A stretch of 64,000 nt of DNA from Clostridia bacterium (GCA_017428625.1 JAFRQM010000031.1:1-64000); one strand, 5' to 3'; numbered from the stretch's first letter, positions 42,915 to 52,474 are shown. Notes: generated by a model not told the origin, from the sequence alone. A program made the numbers and translations.

Positions 42915-42955
42915 GAGCGGCAGTCTTCCGACAGCCGCTTATTTATATTATATAA
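42915..42955 (+). terminator. Terminator of cdaAR
   Basis: Stem agcggc (42916-42921) with gccgct (42934-42939), inner gtc/gac pairing, followed by tatttatatt. The T-run is interrupted, so it is of moderate strength. Confidence 0.6.
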
Positions 42956-42972
42956 ATATTTTTTAAAAATTA

Positions 42973-43001
42973 TTGATAATAATTTTATATTGTGCTATAA
43001 T
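42973..43001 (+). promoter_or_regulatory. Promoter of the long core operon
   Basis: TTGATA (42973-42978) and TATAAT (42996-43001), spacer 17 bp, 23 bp before the first possible start codon. No strong terminator was recognised from here to the right edge. Confidence 0.75.
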
Positions 43002-43024
43002 AAACCGAATAATCGGGGAAGAAG

Positions 43025-44377
43025 GTGTTTTTGTTGAAAAGAGTCGTTTCAATACTGCTGTTTGTTTCAATCATCTGCGTTCTTTTCAGCTCCTGCAGTT
43101 TCTCCCTGTTCAAATCCACCGATTACCTTATGAAGCCTCCCGTCTTCTCAAATACAGATGAAGAACTGCTTAACGCTTTTACGCTCGCCGCAGGCGAAAG
43201 CACTGTTTACTGCACTCCTCTCGGCGGCGATTTTAAGTCCGCCGTTATTGTCGAAGACATTGACGGTGACAGAATCGACGAGGCTTTTGTTTTTTACAGG
43301 CTTAAAAGCGGTCAGGGAACAGTCAGGCTCAATATGCTTGAAAGAATTGACGGAGAGTGGAAGAGCGTTTCCGATTTCAGCGGCTCCGGCACATCGGTTG
43401 ACAGCGTCAGTTTCACAGACCTTGACAACGACGGGGTAAAAGAGGTTTTCGCGGGCTGGCGAGTCGGCTCCTCCTCGGCAAAGGCGCTTTCTGTTTACCG
43501 CAGAAACTCAGACAGGCACAGTTATCAGGAAATAATGAATGAAGCCTATTCCGTAATGAGTTGCGGCGATGCGGATTCCGACGGCGAAACAGAAGTTCTT
43601 CTTGTCAGTCAGTTGTCAACAGTTACGGGCAATCAGAATTCGGCGAATCTTTACAAATATGTCGGCGGCAAAATGAATCTTACCGGCAGCGCAAAACTTG
43701 ACGGCAATGTCAGCAGTTATGTTTCTGTCAAAAACGAAAAAACCGACGAAGAGTCTCCGTTGAGGTTTTACATTGACGCCCTCAAAGGCGAAATGCTGAT
43801 GATAACCGAACTTATTTATTGGGATGAGGCAACGGCTGAACTTGTTGATCCGTTTGTTGATGAAGTAACGCTGACAAATATCTCAACACTTCGCTTTGAA
43901 CCCATACCGAGTATGGATATCGACAACGACGGCACCATCGACATCCCTGTTCAGACTGCGCTGAGCGAACAGTCACCGGGGAGCGACATTCTTGTTTCCT
44001 CAAGTTTTTATCAGACCGAATGGAAAAAGGTCGCTTCAAACGGCAAAGATTTAATTACTGTTCTGAATTCGCTCATAAGCACAACAGGTGGATTTATTCT
44101 CAGGCTTGACAAAGACTCGTTTGAAAGAATAAATGTTAACGCGCAAAACGACAAATGCTGGATTTTCAGGTCGATTGACGGCGAGGGGAAATACACCGAT
44201 CTGTTTTCCCTGCTCGTGATAGATGCCGAAAGCTGGAACGATGAAATGGCAAACAGTTACACCGTGCTTATGCAGACCGATGATTATTTTGTCTGCGCCT
44301 ATATTTCGGCAGCAGGCGTTGAAAACGGAATAACAGGCGAAAAACTTACCGAAAGGTTTTCGCCGTTTAACTATTGA
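43025..44377 (+). CDS. Lipoprotein with FG-GAP/VCBS-like repeats
   Basis: About 450 aa. The signal (RVVSILLFVSIICVLFSSC) ends in a lipobox Cys. Repeated calcium-loop-like motifs follow: DIDGDRIDEAFVF, DLDNDGVKEVFAGW, DADSDGETEVLLV and DIDNDGTIDIPV, the D-x-D-x-D-G pattern of FG-GAP or VCBS propeller repeats. It is extracytoplasmic and membrane-tethered. The gene sits directly ahead of a two-component system, so it may act as an accessory sensor. The start could be GTG 43025 or TTG 43034; the latter is better spaced from GAAGGTG. Confidence 0.82.
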   Translation: MFLLKRVVSILLFVSIICVLFSSCSFSLFKSTDYLMKPPVFSNTDEELLNAFTLAAGESTVYCTPLGGDFKSAVIVEDIDGDRIDEAFVFYRLKSGQGTVRLNMLERIDGEWKSVSDFSGSGTSVDSVSFTDLDNDGVKEVFAGWRVGSSSAKALSVYRRNSDRHSYQEIMNEAYSVMSCGDADSDGETEVLLVSQLSTVTGNQNSANLYKYVGGKMNLTGSAKLDGNVSSYVSVKNEKTDEESPLRFYIDALKGEMLMITELIYWDEATAELVDPFVDEVTLTNISTLRFEPIPSMDIDNDGTIDIPVQTALSEQSPGSDILVSSSFYQTEWKKVASNGKDLITVLNSLISTTGGFILRLDKDSFERINVNAQNDKCWIFRSIDGEGKYTDLFSLLVIDAESWNDEMANSYTVLMQTDDYFVCAYISAAGVENGITGEKLTERFSPFNY

Positions 44378-44394
44378 GAAAGAGTGAAATGATT

Positions 44395-45099
44395 ATGAAA
44401 AAGGTTCTCGTCGCTGAAGACGAACAGGCAATAAGAGAATTTGTGGTTATAAACCTGCGCAGGAGCGGCTATGAAGTTACCGAAGCCTGCGACGGCGCAC
44501 AGGCGCTTGAAGAGTATGAAGCCGAAAACGGCGATTTCGATGTGGCTGTGCTCGATATTATGATGCCCAATATTGACGGGCTTGAAGTGTGCAAACAGCT
44601 CAGAGCCAAAAACGGCAGTATAGGCATAATCCTCCTTACCGCAAAAACACAGGAGATGGATAAAGTCTCGGGGCTGATGATGGGCGCCGATGATTATATA
44701 ACAAAACCGTTTTCCCTCTCCGAACTTGTCGCCAGAGTGGATGCCGTTTACCGCAGAGTTTCAATGCTCGCTCCTTCAAATGTTTCAAAAGAGCCCGTAA
44801 GCGTCATTGAACTCGGAGATTTTAAACTCAACCTGCGCAACAGAACTCTCTCAAAGCGGGGCAGGTTTATAGAACTCACTCAGGTTGAGTTTCAGATGAT
44901 GGAGTATTTTTTCACAAACCCGGGCGCGGCTTTAAGCAGAACCGATATTCTCAATTATGTCTGGGGCAGTGAATACTTCGGCGAAGAAAAAATCGTGGAT
45001 GTTAACATAAGAAGGCTTCGCATAAAAGTTGAGGATGAGCCTTCAAATCCTAAAAACCTCATAACAATCTGGGGTATAGGTTATAAATGGGTAGTTTAA
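44395..45099 (+). CDS. OmpR-family response regulator
   Basis: A 234-aa regulator. The receiver domain (1-115) begins KKVLVAEDEQAIREF with the phospho-acceptor in VAVLDIMMPNIDG and the switch Lys in DDYITKPFSL. The winged-helix DNA-binding domain (about 135-232) has RFIELTQVEFQMMEYF and VDVNIRRLRIKVEDEP. It belongs to the PhoP/ResD-like subgroup. ATG 44395 is chosen; an upstream TTG at 44374 overlaps the lipoprotein stop. The cognate kinase follows after about 25 bp. Confidence 0.95.
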   Translation: MKKVLVAEDEQAIREFVVINLRRSGYEVTEACDGAQALEEYEAENGDFDVAVLDIMMPNIDGLEVCKQLRAKNGSIGIILLTAKTQEMDKVSGLMMGADDYITKPFSLSELVARVDAVYRRVSMLAPSNVSKEPVSVIELGDFKLNLRNRTLSKRGRFIELTQVEFQMMEYFFTNPGAALSRTDILNYVWGSEYFGEEKIVDVNIRRLRIKVEDEPSNPKNLITIWGIGYKWVV

Positions 45100-45124
45100 A
45101 TATCCGGTAACAGTTGAAGGGGCG

Positions 45125-46573
45125 GTGAGAACGGTGAAAGGAATATCGAAAAAATGGTTCTACGAGGTTATTTCGATTATTTCCGTTATGATGATAGTCA
45201 TAAGCGTTGTTCTCATTGCAATTATCTACCGTTCTTATTATCGCAGTGTCGAAACAACACTTTCATCCTATTCCGGCAATCTTATCACATCTTATTTCTC
45301 GCTGCGTGACAGTGAAACGCCCGAAAACTTCAATCAAAGCGCGCGTGAATTTATTGAGAATTTCACGGGTGCAGATAAAATGGAAGCCTGGGTAATTGAC
45401 AAGACAGGCAAAGTTATTGTTTCATCCAGCGGTTTTGAAGTCGAGCAGACCGAAATGCCCGATTATAACACAGCCTCCGTTTCATCCGACGGCGAAGCCC
45501 TGTGGATAGGCAGAACACCGCTGGGCGAAAAAATGATGGCGCAAACCGCTATGATTTCATCTTCCGGCGGCGAATACGCAGGGGCTGTCAGGCTTATGAT
45601 TTCGCTTAAAGACATCAACCTGCAGTTAATAAATATTTCAATCATTGTCGCTCTGTTCTGCATAATATTTCTCGGGCTGATTATTTTCGTTTCAACAAGA
45701 TTCTATTTCAAAACCGTTATCGGTCCCGTCCGCAATGTCTGCTCAATAGCGGAGAAAATAGCAGGCGGCGATCTCGACGCCAGGGTCGAAAAATATAACG
45801 ATGACGACGAGATAGGTCTGCTTTGCGAAAAAATCAACGATATGGCAACCGAACTCGAATCGGCGGATAAAATGAAAAACGATTTCATTTCAACTGTTTC
45901 GCATGAACTGCGCACTCCGCTTACAGCAATTAAAGGCTGGGGCGAAACGCTTCTTCAAATCGGCGCTACCGACCCCGTCACAAGTCGCCGCGGTATGGAA
46001 GTCATCCTCGATGAAACAGGCAGATTAAACGGAATGGTTGAGGAACTTCTTGACTTCTCGCGTATGAGTAACGGCAGAATGAGTCTCAATATTGAAAAAA
46101 TAGATGTTCTCGCCGAATTGGACGAAACGGTTTTTGCTTTCAGGGAGCGCGCCGTGCGCGAGGGTATTGAATTGAGTTACAATGTTCCGTCTGTTCCCGT
46201 TCCCGCCAGCGCCGATGCTTCAAGAATAAAACAGGTCTTTGTTAATATTCTTGACAACGCCATAAAATACAATCACCAGGGCGGTAAGGTTGCCGTTACG
46301 GCTGAAATCCGCAGGCCGAGAACTCTTGTAATCACATTCACCGACAACGGCAAGGGTATATCCGCCGACGATCTGCCAAAGGTCAAAGAAAAGTTTTACA
46401 AAGCCGACTCAACCGTCCGCGGTTCGGGCATAGGTCTCGCGGTTGTCGATGAAATAATAAAACTTCACAAGGGTGAGTTTACAATAGACAGCATCCTCGG
46501 TGAAGGCACCACAGTTACTATAGAACTTCCGGTTGATGAAATTCCGGATGATGAGGTAAATTCAAATGAGTAA
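45125..46573 (+). CDS. Sensor histidine kinase (HAMP-HisKA-HATPase)
   Basis: About 480 aa. Membrane helices near 18-38 and 168-190 flank an extracytoplasmic sensor of about 130 residues. A HAMP linker follows (GPVRNVCSIAEKIAGGDLDA), then HisKA with STVSHELRTPLTAIKGWGE, and HATPase with NILDNAIKYN, TDNGKGIS and GSGIGLAVVDEI. Complete and probably active. The start is GTG; 45134 is as good as 45125, since GGGGCGG precedes both. The ligand is unknown. Confidence 0.93.
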   Translation: MRTVKGISKKWFYEVISIISVMMIVISVVLIAIIYRSYYRSVETTLSSYSGNLITSYFSLRDSETPENFNQSAREFIENFTGADKMEAWVIDKTGKVIVSSSGFEVEQTEMPDYNTASVSSDGEALWIGRTPLGEKMMAQTAMISSSGGEYAGAVRLMISLKDINLQLINISIIVALFCIIFLGLIIFVSTRFYFKTVIGPVRNVCSIAEKIAGGDLDARVEKYNDDDEIGLLCEKINDMATELESADKMKNDFISTVSHELRTPLTAIKGWGETLLQIGATDPVTSRRGMEVILDETGRLNGMVEELLDFSRMSNGRMSLNIEKIDVLAELDETVFAFRERAVREGIELSYNVPSVPVPASADASRIKQVFVNILDNAIKYNHQGGKVAVTAEIRRPRTLVITFTDNGKGISADDLPKVKEKFYKADSTVRGSGIGLAVVDEIIKLHKGEFTIDSILGEGTTVTIELPVDEIPDDEVNSNE

Positions 46574-47648
46574 TAAAAAAGAAAATAACAAAGACAAAAA
46601 AGAATATGTTGCCGTAGGCGGTCAGGCGCTTATGGAAGGCATTATGATGCGGGGCCCCGAAGGCTCGGCTATGGCTCTCCGTCTGCCGGACGGTTCTATA
46701 GATGTCGAAATGAAAAAATTCGTTTCAATACGAAAAAAATACAAATTTTTCAACATTCCGTTACTCAGAGGCATAGTGTCTTTCATTGAGTCAATGATTT
46801 TCGGCTACAACTGCCTTATGGAATCGGCAGAGAAAACGAGTCTTGACGACCTTACCGCCGAAGAAGGCGACTCAAAACTTGACAAATGGCTCAGCGACCA
46901 CTTCGGCCCTAAAATGATGTCTGTCATCGGCATTGTTTCAATGGTGCTCAGTCTCGGGCTTTCTTTTCTGCTGTTTATGTATGCTCCGTCAAAACTTTTC
47001 ACACTCATTAACGAAAAACTGTTTGACGGCGGCATCCTCAAAATCAGAACTCTGTTTGAAGGCCTCATCCGCATAATCATATTCGTCGGTTACATGGTTA
47101 TTGTCTCAAAAATGAAAGAAATACACCGTGTCTATATGTATCACGGAGCGGAGCATAAATCCATCTTCTGCTTTGAAGCCGGTCTCGACCTCACAGTTGA
47201 AAATGTCAGAAAGCAGATAAGATTTCATCCCCGCTGCGGCACCAGTTTCATTTTTCTTTCAATCATAATCAGCATTCTTATCTCATCGGTGTTCGCGCTT
47301 GTTTTGCCCGATTTCATCCTCAAAAGCACCTGGCGCTGGCTCGTTATCAAACTTCTCATATTACCGCTCATTATGGGTGTCGGCTTTGAGTTTATACAAC
47401 TCGCGGGCAGAAAGCCCAACAAACTGACAAGGGCTCTCTCAGCTCCGGGGCTGTGGATGCAGCGTATAACAACAGCCGAGCCTACAGATGACATTATTGA
47501 AGTAGGCATAGCGGCTCTCAAAGCGGCTCTCAACGGCGTGCCCGAAAAAGAAGAAGCACCCGCTGAAACGGCGCAGGAGGCTGAAAGCCCCGTAAGCACA
47601 GAAGAACCCCCGGCTGTATCGGAACAGACTGCCGATGAAAACAATTAA
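46566..47648 (+). CDS. DUF1385 membrane protein
   Basis: A 360-aa protein of the YqhQ family. VAVGGQALMEGIMMRGPEG at the N-terminus and YHGAEHKSIFCFEAG, then FHPRCGTSFIFL, in the middle are its hallmarks. Several membrane helices surround them. The C-terminal 40 residues are a Glu/Ala/Pro-rich tail that is extra to the family. It starts 8 bp inside the kinase gene and overlaps prmC by 14 bp. The molecular function is not established; the gene commonly stands next to prmC and prfA in Clostridia. Confidence 0.92.
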   Translation: MSNKKENNKDKKEYVAVGGQALMEGIMMRGPEGSAMALRLPDGSIDVEMKKFVSIRKKYKFFNIPLLRGIVSFIESMIFGYNCLMESAEKTSLDDLTAEEGDSKLDKWLSDHFGPKMMSVIGIVSMVLSLGLSFLLFMYAPSKLFTLINEKLFDGGILKIRTLFEGLIRIIIFVGYMVIVSKMKEIHRVYMYHGAEHKSIFCFEAGLDLTVENVRKQIRFHPRCGTSFIFLSIIISILISSVFALVLPDFILKSTWRWLVIKLLILPLIMGVGFEFIQLAGRKPNKLTRALSAPGLWMQRITTAEPTDDIIEVGIAALKAALNGVPEKEEAPAETAQEAESPVSTEEPPAVSEQTADENN

Positions 47649-48492
47649 CGACCTGTTAAAAACCGCTTCATTAAGACTTTTGCAAAACGGAGCTGAAAAC
47701 TCATCGGAGGAAGCACGGATGCTGCTTGAATCCGCAGGCGGACCGTCAAAAAAAGAGCAGATAATAAACGGCGTCACCGAAGTCGATGATACGGTTGCGG
47801 ATTTGTTTTCAAAGTTTATCGAAGAACGCCTTGAGGGCAGACCGCTCCAATACATCCTCGGCGAATGGGATTTTTACGGCAATATGTTCAGCGTCGGCGA
47901 AGGTGTCCTGATTCCGAGAGCGGAAACGGAAATACTCATTGATGAAGCGGACGCTTATCTTAAAAATTTTGAAGGCGCTTGTGTTCTTGACCTGTGTGCG
48001 GGAACCGGCTGTGTCGGCATAACACTCGCCCTTCATAACCCGTCATCACGGTTTTATCTGATAGAAAAATCAGACGAAGCGTTTGTATATCTCAGAAAGA
48101 ACGCATCCCGTTACAATCTCAAAAATGTCAGCCTTGTCAAAGGCGATATTTTCGAAGGTGCAAAAATAATTGATAACAAAACGGGTTTTGGCGCTCTGAT
48201 TTCAAACCCGCCTTATATACCGGCCGGTGAACTCGAAACACTGCAAAAAGAGGTTAAACGGGAACCCCGCCTTGCCCTTGACGGCGGCAGTGACGGTCTG
48301 AATTTTTACCGCGCCATCTGTGAACTTTGGCTGCCCTTGTTAAAAAAAGATGCTCTTGTCTGCCTGGAGTGCGGGGAAAATCAAACTGAAGAGGTTGGCA
48401 GTCTCCTTTCGCGAAACTGCGAAAATATAACTGTTAAAAAAGATTTCAACGGTTTGCCGAGAACCGTTACGGCAAACTACCGAGGTGAATGA
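47635..48492 (+). CDS. prmC: Release-factor glutamine methyltransferase PrmC
   Basis: A 285-aa SAM-dependent enzyme that methylates the GGQ Gln of peptide-chain release factors. The N-terminal helical domain contains GRPLQYILGEWDFYG. The Rossmann domain has VLIPRAETEILID, VLDLCAGTGCVGI and the catalytic SNPPYIP. Full length. The start lies within the DUF1385 gene, so translation is coupled. prfA itself is not in this window. Confidence 0.96.
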   Translation: MKTINDLLKTASLRLLQNGAENSSEEARMLLESAGGPSKKEQIINGVTEVDDTVADLFSKFIEERLEGRPLQYILGEWDFYGNMFSVGEGVLIPRAETEILIDEADAYLKNFEGACVLDLCAGTGCVGITLALHNPSSRFYLIEKSDEAFVYLRKNASRYNLKNVSLVKGDIFEGAKIIDNKTGFGALISNPPYIPAGELETLQKEVKREPRLALDGGSDGLNFYRAICELWLPLLKKDALVCLECGENQTEEVGSLLSRNCENITVKKDFNGLPRTVTANYRGE

Positions 48493-48495
48493 ATT

Positions 48496-49176
48496 ATGCT
48501 TTTGAATTTACTGCGCAGCGGCGACAGACTGACCGCGATAATAGGAGTTTTTTCCGGCGTATTTGTCGTTTTTTGCACTTTGCCGATTCACGAATATGCT
48601 CACGCTTTTGTCGCCACCAAACTCGGCGATAACACACCGAGGCTGCAGGGCAGGCTTACAATCAATCCTCTTGCCCACATAGACTGGCTCGGCGCGCTTA
48701 TGATTTTGATTGTCGGTTTCGGTTATGCAAAACCCGTTCAGGTCACAATGCGCAATTTCAAACATCCCAAACGCGATATGATGCTCACAGCAATAGCCGG
48801 TCCGCTTTCAAATCTGATTATGGCAACTGTCTTTATGGCGCTGAGATACGCTTTTGCCGCGGCGGCAAACAGCGGGCACTCTTCAACATTAATTACTGTC
48901 TGCGTTTATTTCTTCTATTATGCCGCTTTCATAAATGTCGGTCTAGCGGTTTTCAATATTCTTCCCATTCCTCCGCTTGACGGCTCAAGGGTAATATCCA
49001 TCCTGCTCCCGAAAAAGTATTATTTCAAATTTATGCAGTATGAGCGCTACATTATTATTGCCATTTTCGCTCTCATCTTTTTCGGAATCCTCGACAGACC
49101 GCTTGCTTTTCTGTCAGGGCTTGTTATGCAGGGAATATCATTTGTCGCATCTCTTCCTTTCCGTGCTTTTATCTGA
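48496..49176 (+). CDS. Site-2-protease-family (M50) membrane metallopeptidase
   Basis: A 226-aa membrane protein. The zinc site HEYAH (residues 28-32, in LPIHEYAHAFVATKLGD) and the distal ligand in NILPIPPLDGSRVI define the M50/S2P family. Six hydrophobic helices, no PDZ domain; the short form, as in YwhC/SpoIVFB-like relatives. It probably cleaves membrane proteins within the bilayer. Gap of 3 bp after prmC, 20 bp before scpA. Confidence 0.92.
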   Translation: MLLNLLRSGDRLTAIIGVFSGVFVVFCTLPIHEYAHAFVATKLGDNTPRLQGRLTINPLAHIDWLGALMILIVGFGYAKPVQVTMRNFKHPKRDMMLTAIAGPLSNLIMATVFMALRYAFAAAANSGHSSTLITVCVYFFYYAAFINVGLAVFNILPIPPLDGSRVISILLPKKYYFKFMQYERYIIIAIFALIFFGILDRPLAFLSGLVMQGISFVASLPFRAFI

Positions 49177-49196
49177 AAAACACCCGGAGGCTCAAT

Positions 49197-49928
49197 TTGG
49201 AACAGTTATCATATAAAATCGAAGTTTTTGAAGGACCTATGGAACTCCTGCTTGCCCTTATCAGCAAAAAGAAGGTCAGCATAAACGATGTTCCCATCCT
49301 CGAACTTATAGAACAGTATCTTGAATATGTCAGACTTATGCAGCAGGAGAATCTTGAAGTTGCAAGTGAGTTCCTCGAAATGGCTGCAAGGCTTGTTTAC
49401 ATAAAAACCGTCTCGCTCCTTCCTGTTCACAATGAAGCAGAAAAATTAGTTGAAGAACTGCGCGGCGAACTTACCGAGTATCAGGATTGCAAACTCGTAG
49501 CAGCCGAACTCGCGAAAAACGCAAACGGTTTTGATTATTACTGCCGCACACCCGAAGCGATTGAAGCGGATATGACCTACACGAGAATTCACGAACCCGC
49601 CAAGATTTACAAGGCTTATCTTGAAGCCGTCGGCAAGGGCAAACGCCGGTTGCCTCCTCCGATTGAGGCTTTTTCGGGAATTGTTGCCCACAAAATTGTT
49701 TCGGTCGGTTCAAGAATCGAATGGATAGTCAATAAATTCAAATCAGGAACAAAACAGAAATTCTCGGCATTTTTCGAGAACTCTGAATCCCGCTCCGAAA
49801 TGGTCGCAACCTTTCTTGCCCTGCTTTCAATGGCAAAGGCAAAAAGAGTGTATATCGAAGGCGACGGCGAAAACGCAAAAGTAGTGCTTTTGAAAGGCAG
49901 AGGGGAGAAGATGGAAATTGACGAATAA
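49197..49928 (+). CDS. scpA: Segregation and condensation protein A
   Basis: A 243-aa kleisin of the bacterial SMC complex. YKIEVFEGPMELLLALISKK at the N-terminus and VASEFLEMAARLVYIKTVSL are the SMC-binding signature; the C-terminal winged helix ends near LLSMAKAKRVYIEGDGE. Translation starts at TTG 49197 with CGGAGG upstream; no ATG is suitable. It overlaps scpB by 11 bp. Confidence 0.96.
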   Translation: MEQLSYKIEVFEGPMELLLALISKKKVSINDVPILELIEQYLEYVRLMQQENLEVASEFLEMAARLVYIKTVSLLPVHNEAEKLVEELRGELTEYQDCKLVAAELAKNANGFDYYCRTPEAIEADMTYTRIHEPAKIYKAYLEAVGKGKRRLPPPIEAFSGIVAHKIVSVGSRIEWIVNKFKSGTKQKFSAFFENSESRSEMVATFLALLSMAKAKRVYIEGDGENAKVVLLKGRGEKMEIDE

Positions 49929-50550
49929 CGAAATGCGCTCCGCCTGCGAGGCAATCCTTTTCGCTTCGGGCGAGCCTGTTGAAACACTCCGTATCGCCGA
50001 AGCACTCGAAACCGAGGCGGATGTCGTGACAGGGCTTATGAACGAACTGTCGGCGGAACTTGACAAACGCAAAAGCGGAATATGCCTGCTCAAACTCGGC
50101 AACAAATATCAGTTGTGTTCAAGGGTGGAATACGCTCCTCAGGTGCGCACCGTTCTTGAAAAGAAAAAGAACATCCCGCTTTCCTCCGCCGCTTTTGAAG
50201 TGCTTGCGGTTGTCGCATACAATCAGCCCGTCACAAAAGCTTATATCGAGCAGATAAGGGGTGTTGACTGCACAGGCGTTATATCCACACTCTGCCAGAG
50301 AGGTCTCCTTGAAGAAAAAGGCAGGCTCGAACTGCCCGGTAAGCCTCTGCTTTACGGCACAACGCCCGACTTTCTTCGCTGTTTTTGCCTTGAGTCGCTC
50401 TCGGAACTTCCCGAACTCCCGGAGAAAAACAATGATGATGACGACGATGACGATGAAATTGACAGTTCGCGCGGCGAACAGATAAAAACATTTTTCACAA
50501 TAGATGATGAAACTGACAGCGAAACTCAGCAACAGCAAAACAATGAGTAA
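49918..50550 (+). CDS. scpB: Segregation and condensation protein B
   Basis: A 210-aa partner of ScpA with two winged-helix domains: ACEAILFASGEPVETLRIAE at the start, AFEVLAVVAYNQPVTKAYIEQIRGVDC and RGLLEEKGRLELPGKPLLYG in the second. The last 40 residues form a highly acidic tail (NNDDDDDDEIDSS) absent from many homologues. Start TTG 49918 with GGGGAG upstream, inside scpA. Confidence 0.95.
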   Translation: MTNNEMRSACEAILFASGEPVETLRIAEALETEADVVTGLMNELSAELDKRKSGICLLKLGNKYQLCSRVEYAPQVRTVLEKKKNIPLSSAAFEVLAVVAYNQPVTKAYIEQIRGVDCTGVISTLCQRGLLEEKGRLELPGKPLLYGTTPDFLRCFCLESLSELPELPEKNNDDDDDDDEIDSSRGEQIKTFFTIDDETDSETQQQQNNE

Positions 50551-50568
50551 CAGAAAGGAGTGATGCAC

Positions 50569-51252
50569 ATGAAAGTTCTGATTATCATCGCGGCGGTTAT
50601 CGCTTTCTTCATTCTGCTTCTTTCAATTAAACTTTCGGTAACGGTTCATTCGGAAGACGGCGTCACTCTTGATGCTCAGTGGTTGTTTATCAGACTTCAC
50701 CTGATTCCGAAAAAAGAAAATCACAAAAAGAAGAAAAAGAAGAAAAAAGAGAAAAAGCCTAAAGAAGAAACACCGGATGAAACGGTGCCGGAACCGAAAA
50801 AGAAAAAGCCCAATATGTTCGTCAAATTCTACCGCAACAACGGTGTCGGAGGGTTTATAGAACTTCTTGAAGACCTTGTCCGTGCCCTCAAAGGAATGTT
50901 CAGGCGCATAATCAGGGCGTTCATCATCGACGAACTTTATATATCGCTTCTTGTCAGCGCGGGCGATGCCGCCGACACTGCTGTTAAATTCGGCAAAATC
51001 TCATCTGCTGTTTATCCCGCGCTCGGCTTTATTTCAAGCAATATGCGCGTGCGCAGGCAGCACTGTGAAATTTTCCCCGATTATGTCAACGGTCAAAGCA
51101 GCACAAGAATTCACGCAAAGGTTTCCGTTGTTCCCCGCCGTCTTATCGGCGCGGTTATCATAGTGGCGTTCCAGTTACTTTTCACGGTTGTTATTAAACT
51201 GCTCAAAGGCAGCAGGGTAAAAAAGAGTCCGCCCGAAAGAGCAGAAAAATAA
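50569..51252 (+). CDS. DUF2953 membrane protein
   Basis: A 227-aa protein with an N-terminal membrane helix (VLIIIAAVIAFFILLLSI), then a Lys-rich block with eight consecutive Lys, then a conserved half with ELYISLLVSAGDAADTAVKF and CEIFPDY. DUF2953 (YtfI) proteins occur in spore formers next to ytfJ/gerW, as here. Their role is unknown. The ATG at 50569 gives the best spacing from AAAGGAG; two start codons lie slightly upstream. Confidence 0.88.
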   Translation: MKVLIIIAAVIAFFILLLSIKLSVTVHSEDGVTLDAQWLFIRLHLIPKKENHKKKKKKKKEKKPKEETPDETVPEPKKKKPNMFVKFYRNNGVGGFIELLEDLVRALKGMFRRIIRAFIIDELYISLLVSAGDAADTAVKFGKISSAVYPALGFISSNMRVRRQHCEIFPDYVNGQSSTRIHAKVSVVPRRLIGAVIIVAFQLLFTVVIKLLKGSRVKKSPPERAEK

Positions 51253-51290
51253 AAGAAAAATAAAATCATAATACGAAAGGTGAAAACAAA

Positions 51291-51722
51291 ATGAAAGATT
51301 CAGCATCAGGCCTTCTCGGCACATCAATTGAGAAAATCAAGGATTTAGTCGATGTCAGCACAATTATCGGCGACCCCATCGTTATCAGCGACAAACTTCA
51401 GGTTATCCCCGTTTCAAAAGTTTCCTACGGTTTTGCAACAGGCGGCTCGGATTTTCCCACCAGAAAATCGGCAAGCGAAATTTTCGGCGGCGGCGGCGGA
51501 GCCGGCATCACAATCACTCCCGTTGCTTTCCTTGTTGTCAATGACGGCAATGTTTCAATCAGATATCTTAACGCTTCCGAAGGTTCTGTTGAAAGAGCAA
51601 TCGGTATGATTCCCGATGTTGTTGACAAAGCCTCCGAAGTCATCACAAAACTCACCCACAAGGGCGATGACACAGACACGGTAATCAACGACGCGGTTGA
51701 TGATTTCATCCAGAACAACTGA
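51291..51722 (+). CDS. gerW: GerW-family sporulation protein YtfJ
   Basis: A 143-aa protein. IKDLVDVSTIIGDPIVISD, VIPVSKVSYGFATGGSDF and FGGGGGAGITITPVAFLVV are the family's conserved blocks. In Bacillus it is spore-localised and needed for normal germination with some germinants. It strongly suggests that the host forms spores or descends from spore formers. CGAAAGGTG upstream; ends 1 bp before rluB begins. Confidence 0.93.
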   Translation: MKDSASGLLGTSIEKIKDLVDVSTIIGDPIVISDKLQVIPVSKVSYGFATGGSDFPTRKSASEIFGGGGGAGITITPVAFLVVNDGNVSIRYLNASEGSVERAIGMIPDVVDKASEVITKLTHKGDDTDTVINDAVDDFIQNN

Positions 51723-52474
51723 TGCCCGAAAAAATCAGACTGCAGAAATTTCTGTCTGAAGCGGGAGTCGCATCCCGCCGCAAGGCAGAGACTATGATTG
51801 AAAACGGCGAGGTTAAGGTGAACGGGCGAAAAGCAAAAATCGGCGACAGCGTAGATCCCGTTCACGACACCGTCGTTGTCGGGGGCAAAAAAGTGCAGCG
51901 TCAGACCTCTTTGCGCTACATACTTCTGCATAAGCCCAGAGGTTTTGTTACCACAATGGATGATGAACTCGGGCGTAGGTGCGTAACACAGCTTGTTTCG
52001 GATATTCCCGAACGGGTTTATCCCGTCGGCAGGCTTGACCGCAATTCCGAAGGCGCTCTGCTTATGACAAATGACGGCGAGTTCGCAAACGCAATGATGC
52101 ACCCCTCGCGCCATGTTTCCAAAACATATCGCGTCACCGTCAGACCTCCCGTGTCGCAGGATGTTATCGACACACTTGCAACCGGCGTTGAGATTGACGG
52201 CAGAATGACCGCGCCTGCCGATGTCACTTTACTGCTTAAAGAAGAAAACCGCGTGGTTCTTGAAATCGTCCTTTATGAAGGCAGAAACCGTGAAATCCGC
52301 AAAATGTGCGAAAAAACGGGGCTTGAAGTCGCAAGGCTCAAAAGAACTGCGGTGGGCTCAGTCAAACTCGGTCTCCTCCCTCAGGGGCAATGGAGAGATC
52401 TTACCCCGCAGGAAGTTGAAAAACTTTTTTCCCAGGCAGGCATAAACCGAAAAAAACAAGGTGGCAGAAAATGA
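51722..52474 (+). CDS. rluB: 23S rRNA pseudouridine synthase RluB-type
   Basis: A 250-aa RsuA/RluB-family enzyme. The S4 RNA-binding domain (1-60) starts KIRLQKFLSEAGVASRRKAE. The catalytic domain has GRLDRNSEGALLMTNDGE with the catalytic Asp, and EGRNREIRKMCEKTGLEV. It converts uridine to pseudouridine in 23S rRNA. It shares one base with the gerW stop and overlaps the next gene by 4 bp. Confidence 0.94.
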   Translation: MPEKIRLQKFLSEAGVASRRKAETMIENGEVKVNGRKAKIGDSVDPVHDTVVVGGKKVQRQTSLRYILLHKPRGFVTTMDDELGRRCVTQLVSDIPERVYPVGRLDRNSEGALLMTNDGEFANAMMHPSRHVSKTYRVTVRPPVSQDVIDTLATGVEIDGRMTAPADVTLLLKEENRVVLEIVLYEGRNREIRKMCEKTGLEVARLKRTAVGSVKLGLLPQGQWRDLTPQEVEKLFSQAGINRKKQGGRK

